A model generated the notes under the pieces. It had not been told where the DNA came from and did not search any database. It saw only the letters and a list, made by a program, of their open reading frames with translations. A stretch of DNA of 63,510 nucleotides from Klebsiella pneumoniae (lineage in GTDB: Bacteria; Myxococcota_A; UBA796; SXON01). How positions within the stretch are numbered: position 1 is the stretch's first letter; each line of letters begins with the position of its first letter. A program made the position numbers and the translations under genes. This document shows positions 52,874 through 60,332 of the stretch, piece after piece. The stretch lies in contig CAMAWH010000028.1 in assembly GCA_945861635.1 (NCBI GenBank), forward strand, positions 1 through 63,510, written 5' to 3'.

Positions 52874-53506
52874 TCAGCGTCCGGGCCCGGACGTCGGAAT
52901 CGTCGCCGCGAAGCTCGGCCGCGCGACGATCCGCCCAAACCACGCGGCCAGGTTCGGCAAGTTGTCCGCGTAGCGATCCTCCCCCGACAACCCGTTTCCG
53001 CTCGCGATTGTCGGCGCGAGCAACCAATCGGCGAAGCTCGGCGAATCCCCCGATAAAAACGCTGATTCCCCCAGCGCCCGCTCGAACGGCAGCAGGTGTA
53101 ACCGCGCCTTGGCCGCCGCCTTGTGCACGGCCGCGTCGTCTACAGGAATACCGCGGCCAGCCAACACAAACCTCGGAATGAGCACGCCGCGAACGGCGTG
53201 CGGCGCGACGTAATCCCCGTACGCGCTCGCCCACTGCATCATCTGCGCCCGACCAGCCGCCGTCACCGGTTGCAGGGCCGGACCCTCGAACGCCTCGTCG
53301 ACATACCGCATCACCGCGAGCGCCTCGTAGACCACGAAATCATCATGCTTCAACACCGGCATCTTTTGGTACGGGTGCAACGCCGTGTACTCTGGCGAGC
53401 GCAGCGCTGCCGGCGCTAGATCATACGCCACCCCCTTCTCCGCCAACGCCATGCGGGCCGACCAGGTGAACGTCGAGTAGGGCGAGCCGAAAAGCGTGAG
53501 CGACAT
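52874..53506 (-). CDS. Glutathione S-transferase family protein
   Basis: This is a 210-residue protein with start ATG 53506. The N-terminal thioredoxin-like domain (MSLTLFGSPYSTFTWSARMA, YQKMPVLKHDDFVVYEALAV with the cis-Pro and the Glu-Ala/Ser pair) is followed by an all-helical domain with SFADWLLAPTIASG. Such enzymes conjugate or reduce substrates with glutathione. It is transcribed away from the tail-tube gene. Confidence 0.88.
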   Translation of the reverse strand: MSLTLFGSPYSTFTWSARMALAEKGVAYDLAPAALRSPEYTALHPYQKMPVLKHDDFVVYEALAVMRYVDEAFEGPALQPVTAAGRAQMMQWASAYGDYVAPHAVRGVLIPRFVLAGRGIPVDDAAVHKAAAKARLHLLPFERALGESAFLSGDSPSFADWLLAPTIASGNGLSGEDRYADNLPNLAAWFGRIVARPSFAATIPTSGPGR

Positions 53507-53776
53507 GGACGCCGCCTTATCGCGGGGCGAGTGTCGTGTGTGAAAACTGCGCGGCGAGGCCAACGTGACGCCCCGGACGTGATTCGCGACGGTCGGCTCC
53601 GGTCGGCGAACGTGACGCCCCTCCGCACCCGCAAAAAAAAGTTCTCTTGCCCCTTGATCCCGCGCGGTTTCTAGGCGATTGTTCCCGAACTCGCCGGGCG
53701 GCGGCACCCTTCGGGGCAAAGTCCGTCGAGTTCCCCGATTCGTGCGCACGCCTCCACGCCCGAAACAACCCATGTC

Positions 53777-53782
53777 AGGAGA
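53777..53782 (+). promoter_or_regulatory. Strong Shine-Dalgarno (AGGAGA) of the tail-tube gene
   Basis: AGGAGA lies 6 nt before the ATG at 53789. An eight-A tract (53633-53640) followed by a possible -35 TTGCCC (53647-53652) upstream could be an UP element and promoter, but the -10 is unclear. Confidence 0.6.
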
Positions 53783-53788
53783 ATCAAC

Positions 53789-54232
53789 ATGCCGACCGAA
53801 GAACTGTTTGGTGCTTACAACTTCCTTCTGGAAATCCAGGGGATCATCAGCGACACGAAGGTGATCGTTGGCGGATTCAAGTCCGTCAGCGGCATGGACT
53901 CGTCGACGGAAGTCATCGAGTTCAAGCAGGGCAATGACACCGTCGTCCGCAAGAAGCCGGGCCGCACGACCTACAGCAACATCGTCCTCGAGCGCGGCTA
54001 CACCGCGACCGACGACCTGTGGCAGTGGCGCAAGAACATCGAGGACGGCAAGATCGACCGTCGCTCGGGCTCCATCATCGTCCTCGATCAGGACGGCTCG
54101 ACGGAAGTTGCTCGCTACAACTTCTACGAAGGCTGGCCCTGCAAGTGGAACGTTCCGGACATGCAGTCCGACAGCTCCGCGATGGCGATCGAGAAGATCG
54201 AAATCGCAGTTGAGCGCGTCGAGCGCGGTTAG
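53789..54232 (+). CDS. Contractile-injection-system/phage tail tube protein (TIGR02241 type)
   Basis: This is a 147-residue protein (MPTEELFGAYNFLLEIQGII, FKSVSGMDSSTEVIEFKQGN, GRTTYSNIVLERGYTATDDL, ending EKIEIAVERVERG). It matches the gp19-like inner tube proteins of extracellular contractile injection systems and phage-like particles, not Hcp. Monomers stack as hexamer rings to form the tube. No sheath, baseplate, spike or ATPase gene occurs in this window, so it stands alone here. A strong ribosome site and two downstream hairpins suggest a highly expressed single-gene unit. Confidence 0.85.
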   Translation: MPTEELFGAYNFLLEIQGIISDTKVIVGGFKSVSGMDSSTEVIEFKQGNDTVVRKKPGRTTYSNIVLERGYTATDDLWQWRKNIEDGKIDRRSGSIIVLDQDGSTEVARYNFYEGWPCKWNVPDMQSDSSAMAIEKIEIAVERVERG

Positions 54233-54243
54233 TCTGGCTACGT

Positions 54244-54259
54244 CGCCCTAAAAAGGGCG
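54244..54259 (+). terminator. Hairpin directly after the tail-tube gene
   Basis: CGCCCT-AAAA-AGGGCG is a perfect 6-bp stem with a 4-nt loop. It has no U-tract of its own. Confidence 0.5.
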
Positions 54260-54269
54260 TTCAACGGAG

Positions 54270-54298
54270 CCCCGTCGGGTGAAAGTCCGGCGGGGTTT
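54270..54298 (+). terminator. Rho-independent terminator of the tail-tube gene
   Basis: CCCCGTCGG / CCGGCGGGG forms a 9-bp stem with one G-U pair and an 8-nt loop, followed by TTT. Confidence 0.65.
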
Positions 54299-54338
54299 CC
54301 GCGTTTTCGGCAGCGCGCGTGCCCAAAAGGGCGCCCGG

Positions 54339-55595
54339 TCAGGTCAGCGCCAGCCCCTCAAGCACCGCCGTCGGCGCGTCCACCTCACCGCTGCGCTCCT
54401 GATCGGCCGCGAGTTCAACCACCGCGGCCAGCAGCGCGCCAACATGCACATCGAGGTGCCCGGAAGCGCAGACCGACGGCTCGCCGGCGCGGACGATGAC
54501 GACGGGGACGCGGCCCGTGAAGCGACCCGACGCCAAATCAAACGGCGGCAGGCGGTCCAGCAAAAGGTGCGATTTCAGCTCCGTCAAAATTACATTGCGG
54601 GTCCGCCCACCCGGCCGAACCACAAGGTTCGACGGACGAATTTTCCCTTCGGTGACATGCCCCGTGGGGCGCAGCCCGACCTTACGCGCGCTCTCGGGGT
54701 CGTGATAGAGCCCTGTTACAACGCCTTCTTTCAGCAGCGTCACCGGAATCGGCGGTACCCCGCGATCGTCGAACGCCCTCGTCAACAGGCCGCTGGTGAG
54801 CCCCGCGTCGTCCGTCAAGTGGATGGCCGGCGTCGAAAGCCGCTTACCGAGGTAGTCCTTTAGAAAACACGCCCCAGCCTGATCCGCGGCGAAGGCGGGG
54901 GCGAGCGCGCGAATCAAATCGGCGACGACGCGCGGCTCCAGCACGATCGGCCACGCGGCGTCTGGAAGCGACCCCGAACGCGAAAGTCCATCCGCTCGTT
55001 TCCGGAGTTCCGTGCCGAACGGCAGGCTCGCGACGTCAGAAAAGTGGCGGGACGCAATCGTCTGGCGCAGGTCCCAACCGCCCGCCCGAACCTCCGCTGT
55101 CAACGCGTAGGTTGTCGCCGCTGCCTCCGCCTCCATCCCCCGGGTGCTCATCCACGCGCGCTGCTCCCGCACCTGACGGTAGATCAGGCGCTGAAACAAC
55201 AGCCCGCTTGGGGCAAATGTGCGTTCGGCGAACTGCAACACCTCCGCGCGGTCGCCATCGGAGATGCCGGTATGGCGCCGATCGTCCACGCCGAGCGCAC
55301 CCGCTGCAACGGTCATTCGTTCCGCGGGACCGGCAAACTCATCGGCCGGTGCGGACGCAGCCATCGTAAGCGCGGCTTTGATGGCCGCAGCGGCGGACGC
55401 GTGTTCACCGGTGCCGGTTGCCCCGCCATCTCGGTAGACGCGAACGCACCAAACACACTCTTCTCCTTCGGTGCCGCGCAATCGGGAGCCTGTCTGCTCC
55501 ATCCATTCCCGCTCGACGCGAATGACTTCGGCGGCGCGTGCGCCACCTGCACGAGCGGCGTCCAAAACCCCGGTCAACTCCGCGCGCGACTGCAT
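54339..55595 (-). CDS. TldD/PmbA-family protein
   Basis: This is a 418-residue protein. The C-terminal part is clearly TldD/PmbA (HLTDDAGLTSGLLTRAFDDR, GVPPIPVTLLKEGVVTGLYH, KIRPSNLVVRPGGRT). The HExxxH zinc motif of TldD is not present, so it is the PmbA-like non-catalytic partner type. The family matures or degrades small peptides. No TldD gene is adjacent. Confidence 0.82.
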   Translation of the reverse strand: MQSRAELTGVLDAARAGGARAAEVIRVEREWMEQTGSRLRGTEGEECVWCVRVYRDGGATGTGEHASAAAAIKAALTMAASAPADEFAGPAERMTVAAGALGVDDRRHTGISDGDRAEVLQFAERTFAPSGLLFQRLIYRQVREQRAWMSTRGMEAEAAATTYALTAEVRAGGWDLRQTIASRHFSDVASLPFGTELRKRADGLSRSGSLPDAAWPIVLEPRVVADLIRALAPAFAADQAGACFLKDYLGKRLSTPAIHLTDDAGLTSGLLTRAFDDRGVPPIPVTLLKEGVVTGLYHDPESARKVGLRPTGHVTEGKIRPSNLVVRPGGRTRNVILTELKSHLLLDRLPPFDLASGRFTGRVPVVIVRAGEPSVCASGHLDVHVGALLAAVVELAADQERSGEVDAPTAVLEGLALT

Positions 55596-55601
55596 CCGCC
55601 C

Positions 55602-55607
55602 ACCTTA
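55602..55607 (-). promoter_or_regulatory. -10-like TAAGGT, 6 nt before the TldD/PmbA ATG
   Basis: TAAGGT followed by 6 nt and ATG 55595 fits the leaderless TANNNT pattern. No good -35 was found. Confidence 0.35.
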
Positions 55608-56030
55608 GCCCGGCGGGAGTTCACCCTGCGAAAGTTCCCTTCGCGCGCGCATCGGGAAGTACCAGATTGCGGCCATCGTCACAAAATCGAGGAGCGTCGC
55701 CACGCCATACGCGGGCTCCCGATAGCTCGCCCACGCGATTCCCCAATTCAGCGCGTCGAAGCCCTTCAGGAAAAACAACGGAACGACGACGGGGTACCAC
55801 CGCCGCAAGTCCCACCAGATCAGTGCGCAACAGAAACCAAGCGTTCCGACGTTCGCGACGCCGAGCACCCGCCAGAACACGCTGACTTCCGCCGGCAGCT
55901 CCGCTCCGCCAAAGACATGGTTGAGCTGGTTGAACTGCGCCATGGCCACGTCCGGCGCAAGGCCGTACACCGCCGTCGGAATCAGGAAGTTCACCGCGAG
56001 AACGGCATAGACAATGCGAAAGGCGCGCAT
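55605..56030 (-). CDS. Four-helix membrane protein, unknown
   Basis: This is a 141-residue protein from ATG 56030 with four hydrophobic helices (FRIVYAVLAVNFLIPTAVYG, FWRVLGVANVGTLGFCCALI, WYPVVVPLFFLKGFDALNWG, YGVATLLDFVTMAAIWYFPM). Only 9 bp separate its stop from the TldD/PmbA start, so they are probably co-transcribed, although a leaderless start lies in its end. No family was recognised. Confidence 0.7.
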   Translation of the reverse strand: MRAFRIVYAVLAVNFLIPTAVYGLAPDVAMAQFNQLNHVFGGAELPAEVSVFWRVLGVANVGTLGFCCALIWWDLRRWYPVVVPLFFLKGFDALNWGIAWASYREPAYGVATLLDFVTMAAIWYFPMRARRELSQGELPPG

Positions 56031-56109
56031 GCGGACTCTGGAGTGTCCTTGAATGTACCTTTCCGCAGGCAGTGCTGCGGATGCCGCTGGTTCGTGCCAT
56101 AGAGACGAC

Positions 56110-58308
56110 GTGCAGATTCTCTTCGTTTTCCTCGCGTGCTCGACGCCCCAACTGGCGCACACGACGGCCGAGATCGTGCCGGTGGACGCGGACGCGGACG
56201 GCGTTGCGGCGTTCCGGGACTGCGACGACGCGGACTCGACGATCGGCGTCGCAACGATGTGGTGGCCGGATCGCGACGAGGACGGCTTCGGGGACGACGC
56301 ACGGGGGCAGGTCCAGTGCGCCGAAGACAACGACTGGATCGCGCTGGGCGGGGACTGTGACGACGATAATCCCGCCATCAATCCAGCTATTCGTGAAGTG
56401 TGCGACGGCCGCGATCACGACTGCTCCGGCCTCGCCAACGACCCCCTGTGGTACATCGACGCCGATCAGGACGGCTTCGGCGTTGCCGGCGTTGCGGGCG
56501 ACCCGATCGTCTCCTGTGACCGGGTAGCGGGCCGCTCGCCCTACGATACCGATTGCGACGATACGACGTGGCAGTTGAGTCCAGGGATGCCGGAGCAGTG
56601 TGACGAGGCCGGAATCGACGAGGATTGCGACGGTCGAGTGAACGACGAGGACGATCCTGACACGATTTCAGGCGTGCGTACCTGGTTTGCCGACGACGAT
56701 CGGGATGGCTTCGGATGGCGAAATGAGTGGGTGGTCGCGTGCGCACCGCCCGTTGGCTTTGCCGAAGCGTGGGATGATTGTGAGGACGGCGACCCCGCCA
56801 TCCATCCCGGCGCGCCCGAGCAGTGGTATGACGGCGTCGATCAGGACTGCAATCGCAGGAACGACTTCGATCAGGACATCGATGGGTACTCACTCGGTGA
56901 TGACTGCGATGACACCGATGCTTCCGTGCGGCCAACGGCAGAAGAACGTTGCGATGACGGGCGCGACAACGATTGCGACGGGACGGAGCGCACCGGCTGT
57001 GCCGCGGACGGGGCGACACGGCTGAACCTCGGGGGTGCAACTGTGTCGTCGGCGACGTCGCTCGCGTGGTCCGGAGCGGACGTTGCAGCGGGTGACCTCG
57101 ATGGAGACGGTATTTCAGACGTGGCGATTGGCGCAACCGGGACGGGCATCGGACGGGAAGGAGGGGTGTACGTCGTGACCGGGCCGGTTCGCGGCGAGTG
57201 GTCCTTGGAGGCCGCGGCCTGGAGACTCGGGGGGAGCATGCCAGAGTCGCAATTCGGCAGCGCAGTGCTTGTAGCGGACGTGGACGGGGACGGTTGGCTC
57301 GACGTGATCGGGGGCGGCGCGGGCAATCCTGCGGCAGGGGGAGCGCTCTACGCTGCGTTTGGGCCGATCCAAGGGAGCGTGGACCTCGATGCCAGCGGTG
57401 AAGCATATCGGATCGACGCCGCCGTCGGCACCAGCCGGTCTTGGCAAACGTTGGCGTCCGCCGGCGATATCGATGGCGACGGGGCCGACGATTTCCTCGC
57501 GGGCGCGGTGGCAATGGGCTCCGGTGGCCCCACGGCCCTGTGGTTCGTGCGCGGCAACCCCTCGCGCGCACTGACGCTCGGCGACGGCGTGCCCGTAACG
57601 AGCGCCGACGGCGCCCCGCTCAGCACGTCCGCCTCGGGCGGCGCGGACCTCGACGGTGATGGGGTGCTCGACATGGCCATCGGCGTCCCGGAGCGCGGAG
57701 GTGGGGTTGTTTACATCGTAAGCGGAGACGCATTGGAGGGGTGCAATCTCGACGATTCTGGCGTGGTCATTGAGGCTTCCGGACGGGACGCAGCGTTTGG
57801 TATCTCGGTCAGTGCGGGCGGCGACACGGACGGAGATGGCCGCGTCGATCTCCTCGTCGGGGCCGCTAGTTTTTCGCACGACACGGGCATCGGCGGCGCC
57901 TTCCTGTTTCGGAATCTCTCCGGCTCCACCCACCGTCAAACCGACGCGGTCGCCTCGTTCACTTCCCCGTCTCGCGTCGATGCCGCGGGCGCAACGGTGG
58001 ACGCGCGTGGCGATGTCAACGGCGACGCGTTGGCCGACCTCGTGATTGGCGCGCCGATGGCCCACATCACCGCAGAGCAGGAAGGCGCCATCTACGTCGT
58101 GCTTTCACCCGTCGACGGAGTTGTCGACCTGACAAAATCCGATGGAACGCTGTTCGGCATCTCCCCTTGGAATCGTGCCGGCAGCGCCCTCGCAACCGAC
58201 GGTGACTTCGACGACGACGGCGCGGACGATCTGCTGATCGGGGCCCCCTCGGCCGCTACCACCCAGACCCTCGCCGGGCAGACGTACGTGGTGTACGGAG
58301 CGAAGTAG
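56110..58308 (+). CDS. MopE / FG-GAP repeat lipoprotein
   Basis: This is a 732-residue protein from GTG 56110 with signal MQILFVFLAC. Residues 25-300 hold about five MopE-type units (DADADGVAAFRDCDDADS, EVCDGRDHDCSG, DADQDGFGVAG, ERCDDGRDNDCDG). Residues 310-730 form a seven-bladed integrin-alpha-like propeller with repeated FG-GAP calcium loops (GDLDGDGISDVAIGA, ADVDGDGWLDVIGGGAG, GDFDDDGADDLLIGAPS). It is likely a calcium-dependent surface adhesin. It converges on the DUF4442 gene with a 2-bp gap. Confidence 0.87.
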   Translation: MQILFVFLACSTPQLAHTTAEIVPVDADADGVAAFRDCDDADSTIGVATMWWPDRDEDGFGDDARGQVQCAEDNDWIALGGDCDDDNPAINPAIREVCDGRDHDCSGLANDPLWYIDADQDGFGVAGVAGDPIVSCDRVAGRSPYDTDCDDTTWQLSPGMPEQCDEAGIDEDCDGRVNDEDDPDTISGVRTWFADDDRDGFGWRNEWVVACAPPVGFAEAWDDCEDGDPAIHPGAPEQWYDGVDQDCNRRNDFDQDIDGYSLGDDCDDTDASVRPTAEERCDDGRDNDCDGTERTGCAADGATRLNLGGATVSSATSLAWSGADVAAGDLDGDGISDVAIGATGTGIGREGGVYVVTGPVRGEWSLEAAAWRLGGSMPESQFGSAVLVADVDGDGWLDVIGGGAGNPAAGGALYAAFGPIQGSVDLDASGEAYRIDAAVGTSRSWQTLASAGDIDGDGADDFLAGAVAMGSGGPTALWFVRGNPSRALTLGDGVPVTSADGAPLSTSASGGADLDGDGVLDMAIGVPERGGGVVYIVSGDALEGCNLDDSGVVIEASGRDAAFGISVSAGGDTDGDGRVDLLVGAASFSHDTGIGGAFLFRNLSGSTHRQTDAVASFTSPSRVDAAGATVDARGDVNGDALADLVIGAPMAHITAEQEGAIYVVLSPVDGVVDLTKSDGTLFGISPWNRAGSALATDGDFDDDGADDLLIGAPSAATTQTLAGQTYVVYGAK

Positions 58309-58310
58309 CC

Positions 58311-58805
58311 CTACCGCTTCTTCGCCTTCACGGACCACGTAAACGTAAAACGGGCTACTTCAACGCCGTTTTTCATTGTTCCAATCGTTTCTACGCTGAC
58401 GACGCTCGCCGCTCCAGTCGCCTTGGCCTCGCGCACTGCCGCGAACACCGCATCCCCTCCGTCACAGCGAAAAGTCACGGTGTCCACTGCCTTCTTGCCA
58501 AACGTCGCCTTCATGTCAACGATCAGCGTCGAGATCGGCACGTCGGCATCGGCGACCGCAAACAGGACCAACGCCCCCGTAGACAGCTCGGCCGCCATGG
58601 CCTGGGCGGCGAAATAGGTTGATTTGAAGGGGTTTTGACTGCGCCAGCCGTACGGAACGCTGGTGTGACAGTGCCCCACCTCCAGCACGCGCAACCGGAC
58701 GCCGCAAAATAGCGCGGAGGGCAATTTCACCAGCATCCACAACGCCATCATGAAACGGCTGGTGACCTGACGCTGCAACTTCTGGGCGGAGGGCGAAACG
58801 GGCAT
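58311..58805 (-). CDS. DUF4442-type hotdog-fold thioesterase-like protein
   Basis: This is a 164-residue protein. SRFMMALWMLVKLPSALFCG, NPFKSTYFAAQAMAAELSTG and VLFAVADADVPISTLIVDMK fit DUF4442 / PaaI-like hotdog proteins, including the Asn/Ser-x-Tyr helix that faces the substrate tunnel. It probably hydrolyses acyl-CoA or acyl-ACP. The start codon lies 20 bp from the divergent lipoprotein start. Confidence 0.75.
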   Translation of the reverse strand: MPVSPSAQKLQRQVTSRFMMALWMLVKLPSALFCGVRLRVLEVGHCHTSVPYGWRSQNPFKSTYFAAQAMAAELSTGALVLFAVADADVPISTLIVDMKATFGKKAVDTVTFRCDGGDAVFAAVREAKATGAASVVSVETIGTMKNGVEVARFTFTWSVKAKKR

Positions 58806-58825
58806 GCGCCAAGATAGTCTACCGC
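58806..58825. promoter_or_regulatory. 20-bp divergent promoter, leaderless in both directions
   Basis: The whole gap between two start codons contains TAGTCT (58815-58820, plus, 5 nt from the ATG) and TATCTT (58816-58811, minus, 5 nt from the other ATG). The boxes overlap face to face. There is no space for ribosome binding sites. Confidence 0.5.
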
Positions 58826-59431
58826 ATGCTCCTCGCCCTCCTCGGCTGCGTTTCCACGCCCTCCGCCGCGGACTCGGCCACTGCCCTCCCCTCCTGTGAG
58901 GCCCTCGACAGCAGCGATCCCGGGCCGACGACTATGGTTGACCTTACGACGGTCTTGTCGTTCGTGCGAGATGCCTTCTTTCCGGAGCTGGACGGCGTCA
59001 GCATCACTCTGGGCACGCTGGAGAGTGACGCCGACATGTTCGCTTCCAACCTTGATTTCTCCACCATCGGCGCGGCTCCCCTCGAACGCGACTATGTCAT
59101 CCACGCCAACCTGAAACTTCTGGACGATCCCCCACCTTCGGCGGCGACGGGCGCGATTCTCGCGCACGAGCTGAAGCACACCGCCGACTTCACCAGCATG
59201 GACGCGGTGGAATTGGCGGAGTTCGGCGCGTGGTACGACACCACCGATGACTTCTCGGCGTACGAGCGCCAAACCGACGAGCACGTCCTTGCGCTTGGCT
59301 GCGGTCGGCACCTCTCAAGCTATCGCACCTGGCTCTACGATCACGTCAGCGACGACGTGGTCGAGGAAAAACGACATGACTACTACACGCCCGAAGAAAT
59401 CGATGCGTGGATCACGGAGCACACCGAATGA
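58826..59431 (+). CDS. Lipoprotein with HExxH zinc-peptidase motif
   Basis: This is a 201-residue protein starting MLLALLGC, a seven-residue signal, with no in-frame start nearby upstream. AILAHELKHTADF contains His114-Glu115-x2-His118, the zincin motif. A Glu further on (YERQTDEHVLALG, Glu147 or Glu152) could be the third ligand. It looks like a small gluzincin-type metallopeptidase tethered to the envelope. No known subfamily was recognised. The stop overlaps the metallophosphatase start (ATGA). Confidence 0.7.
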   Translation: MLLALLGCVSTPSAADSATALPSCEALDSSDPGPTTMVDLTTVLSFVRDAFFPELDGVSITLGTLESDADMFASNLDFSTIGAAPLERDYVIHANLKLLDDPPPSAATGAILAHELKHTADFTSMDAVELAEFGAWYDTTDDFSAYERQTDEHVLALGCGRHLSSYRTWLYDHVSDDVVEEKRHDYYTPEEIDAWITEHTE

Positions 59432-60273
59432 TGCCTTCCATGGCTCTGACATTGGCCATCGCGTGCGGTGGCGCGCTCCGGACCGCAACCACCCCCGCCC
59501 GCGTCGTCGCCATTGGCGACATCCACGCGGACCCCGCCTCGCTGCGCGTCGTCTTGCAGATGGCAGGTTTGACGGGGGCAGATGGACACTGGTCCGGCGG
59601 TACCACGACGATGGTCCAGACCGGCGACATCACGGATCGCGGTCCCGACAGCCATGGCGTCATGGCCATCCTGCGCCAATTGCAGGAGGAAGCTGGGAAA
59701 GCTGGTGGTCGGGTCATTCCCCTCCTTGGAAACCATGAGGTGATGAACGTCATCGGCGATGTGCGCTACGTCAGCGCCGAGGACTACGCCAGCTACGGCG
59801 GCGAGGCGGCAAGGACGGAAGCGTTCGGACCGAGCGGGGAGGACGGACGTTGGCTACGCAAGCTCGACGCCGTCGCCCGCGTCGGCCGTACGATCTTCCT
59901 GCACGGCGGCCTCGACGCCAATTGGGCAGGCTTCGGAACCGACGGCATCAACGCCATGGTGCGCGCGATCATGCTCGTCGACGGCGCCTCGCGCGACGTG
60001 TACGGGCCGGACGGCCCACTCTGGAACCGCGTGTACCTGCTTGCCGAGCCTCCCGTTGCGTGTCCCGAGCTAGAAAAGGCTCTTACTTCCTTGGGCGCGG
60101 ACCGTATGGTGATCGGCCACACCACGCAGGAAAGCGGGAGGATCGCGTCGCGGTGCGGCGGCCGACTGTACGGCATCGACACCGGCATTTCCGCATTCTA
60201 CGGAAATCACTACGCCGCCTTGGAGATCGTTGCTGACACGGTTCGCGAGATCTACCCCACCGCGGCGCCCTGA
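59428..60273 (+). CDS. Calcineurin-like metallophosphatase (Shewanella-like type), lipoprotein
   Basis: This is a 281-residue protein. The ATG at 59428 overlaps the previous stop and gives signal MMPSMALTLAIAC. Metal-binding motifs are in order: GDIHADP, GDITDRGPDS, LLGNHEVMN, IGHTTQE and a late YGIDTG, with HGGLDANWAG between. The order and the YVSAEDYASYGG insert fit Shewanella-like protein phosphatases. It removes phosphate from a periplasmic protein or small molecule. Confidence 0.88.
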   Translation: MMPSMALTLAIACGGALRTATTPARVVAIGDIHADPASLRVVLQMAGLTGADGHWSGGTTTMVQTGDITDRGPDSHGVMAILRQLQEEAGKAGGRVIPLLGNHEVMNVIGDVRYVSAEDYASYGGEAARTEAFGPSGEDGRWLRKLDAVARVGRTIFLHGGLDANWAGFGTDGINAMVRAIMLVDGASRDVYGPDGPLWNRVYLLAEPPVACPELEKALTSLGADRMVIGHTTQESGRIASRCGGRLYGIDTGISAFYGNHYAALEIVADTVREIYPTAAP

Positions 60274-60332
60274 AATATGCTGTAACATCTCGTAAACTCT
60301 TGTTCGTCGCCTATTTTCTGGCGGTAGCGTAA

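Noticed and set aside
53789..54232. Hcp of a type VI secretion system
   Set aside because: The sequence fits the gp19/TIGR02241 tail-tube family of phage-like and extracellular injection systems better than Hcp.
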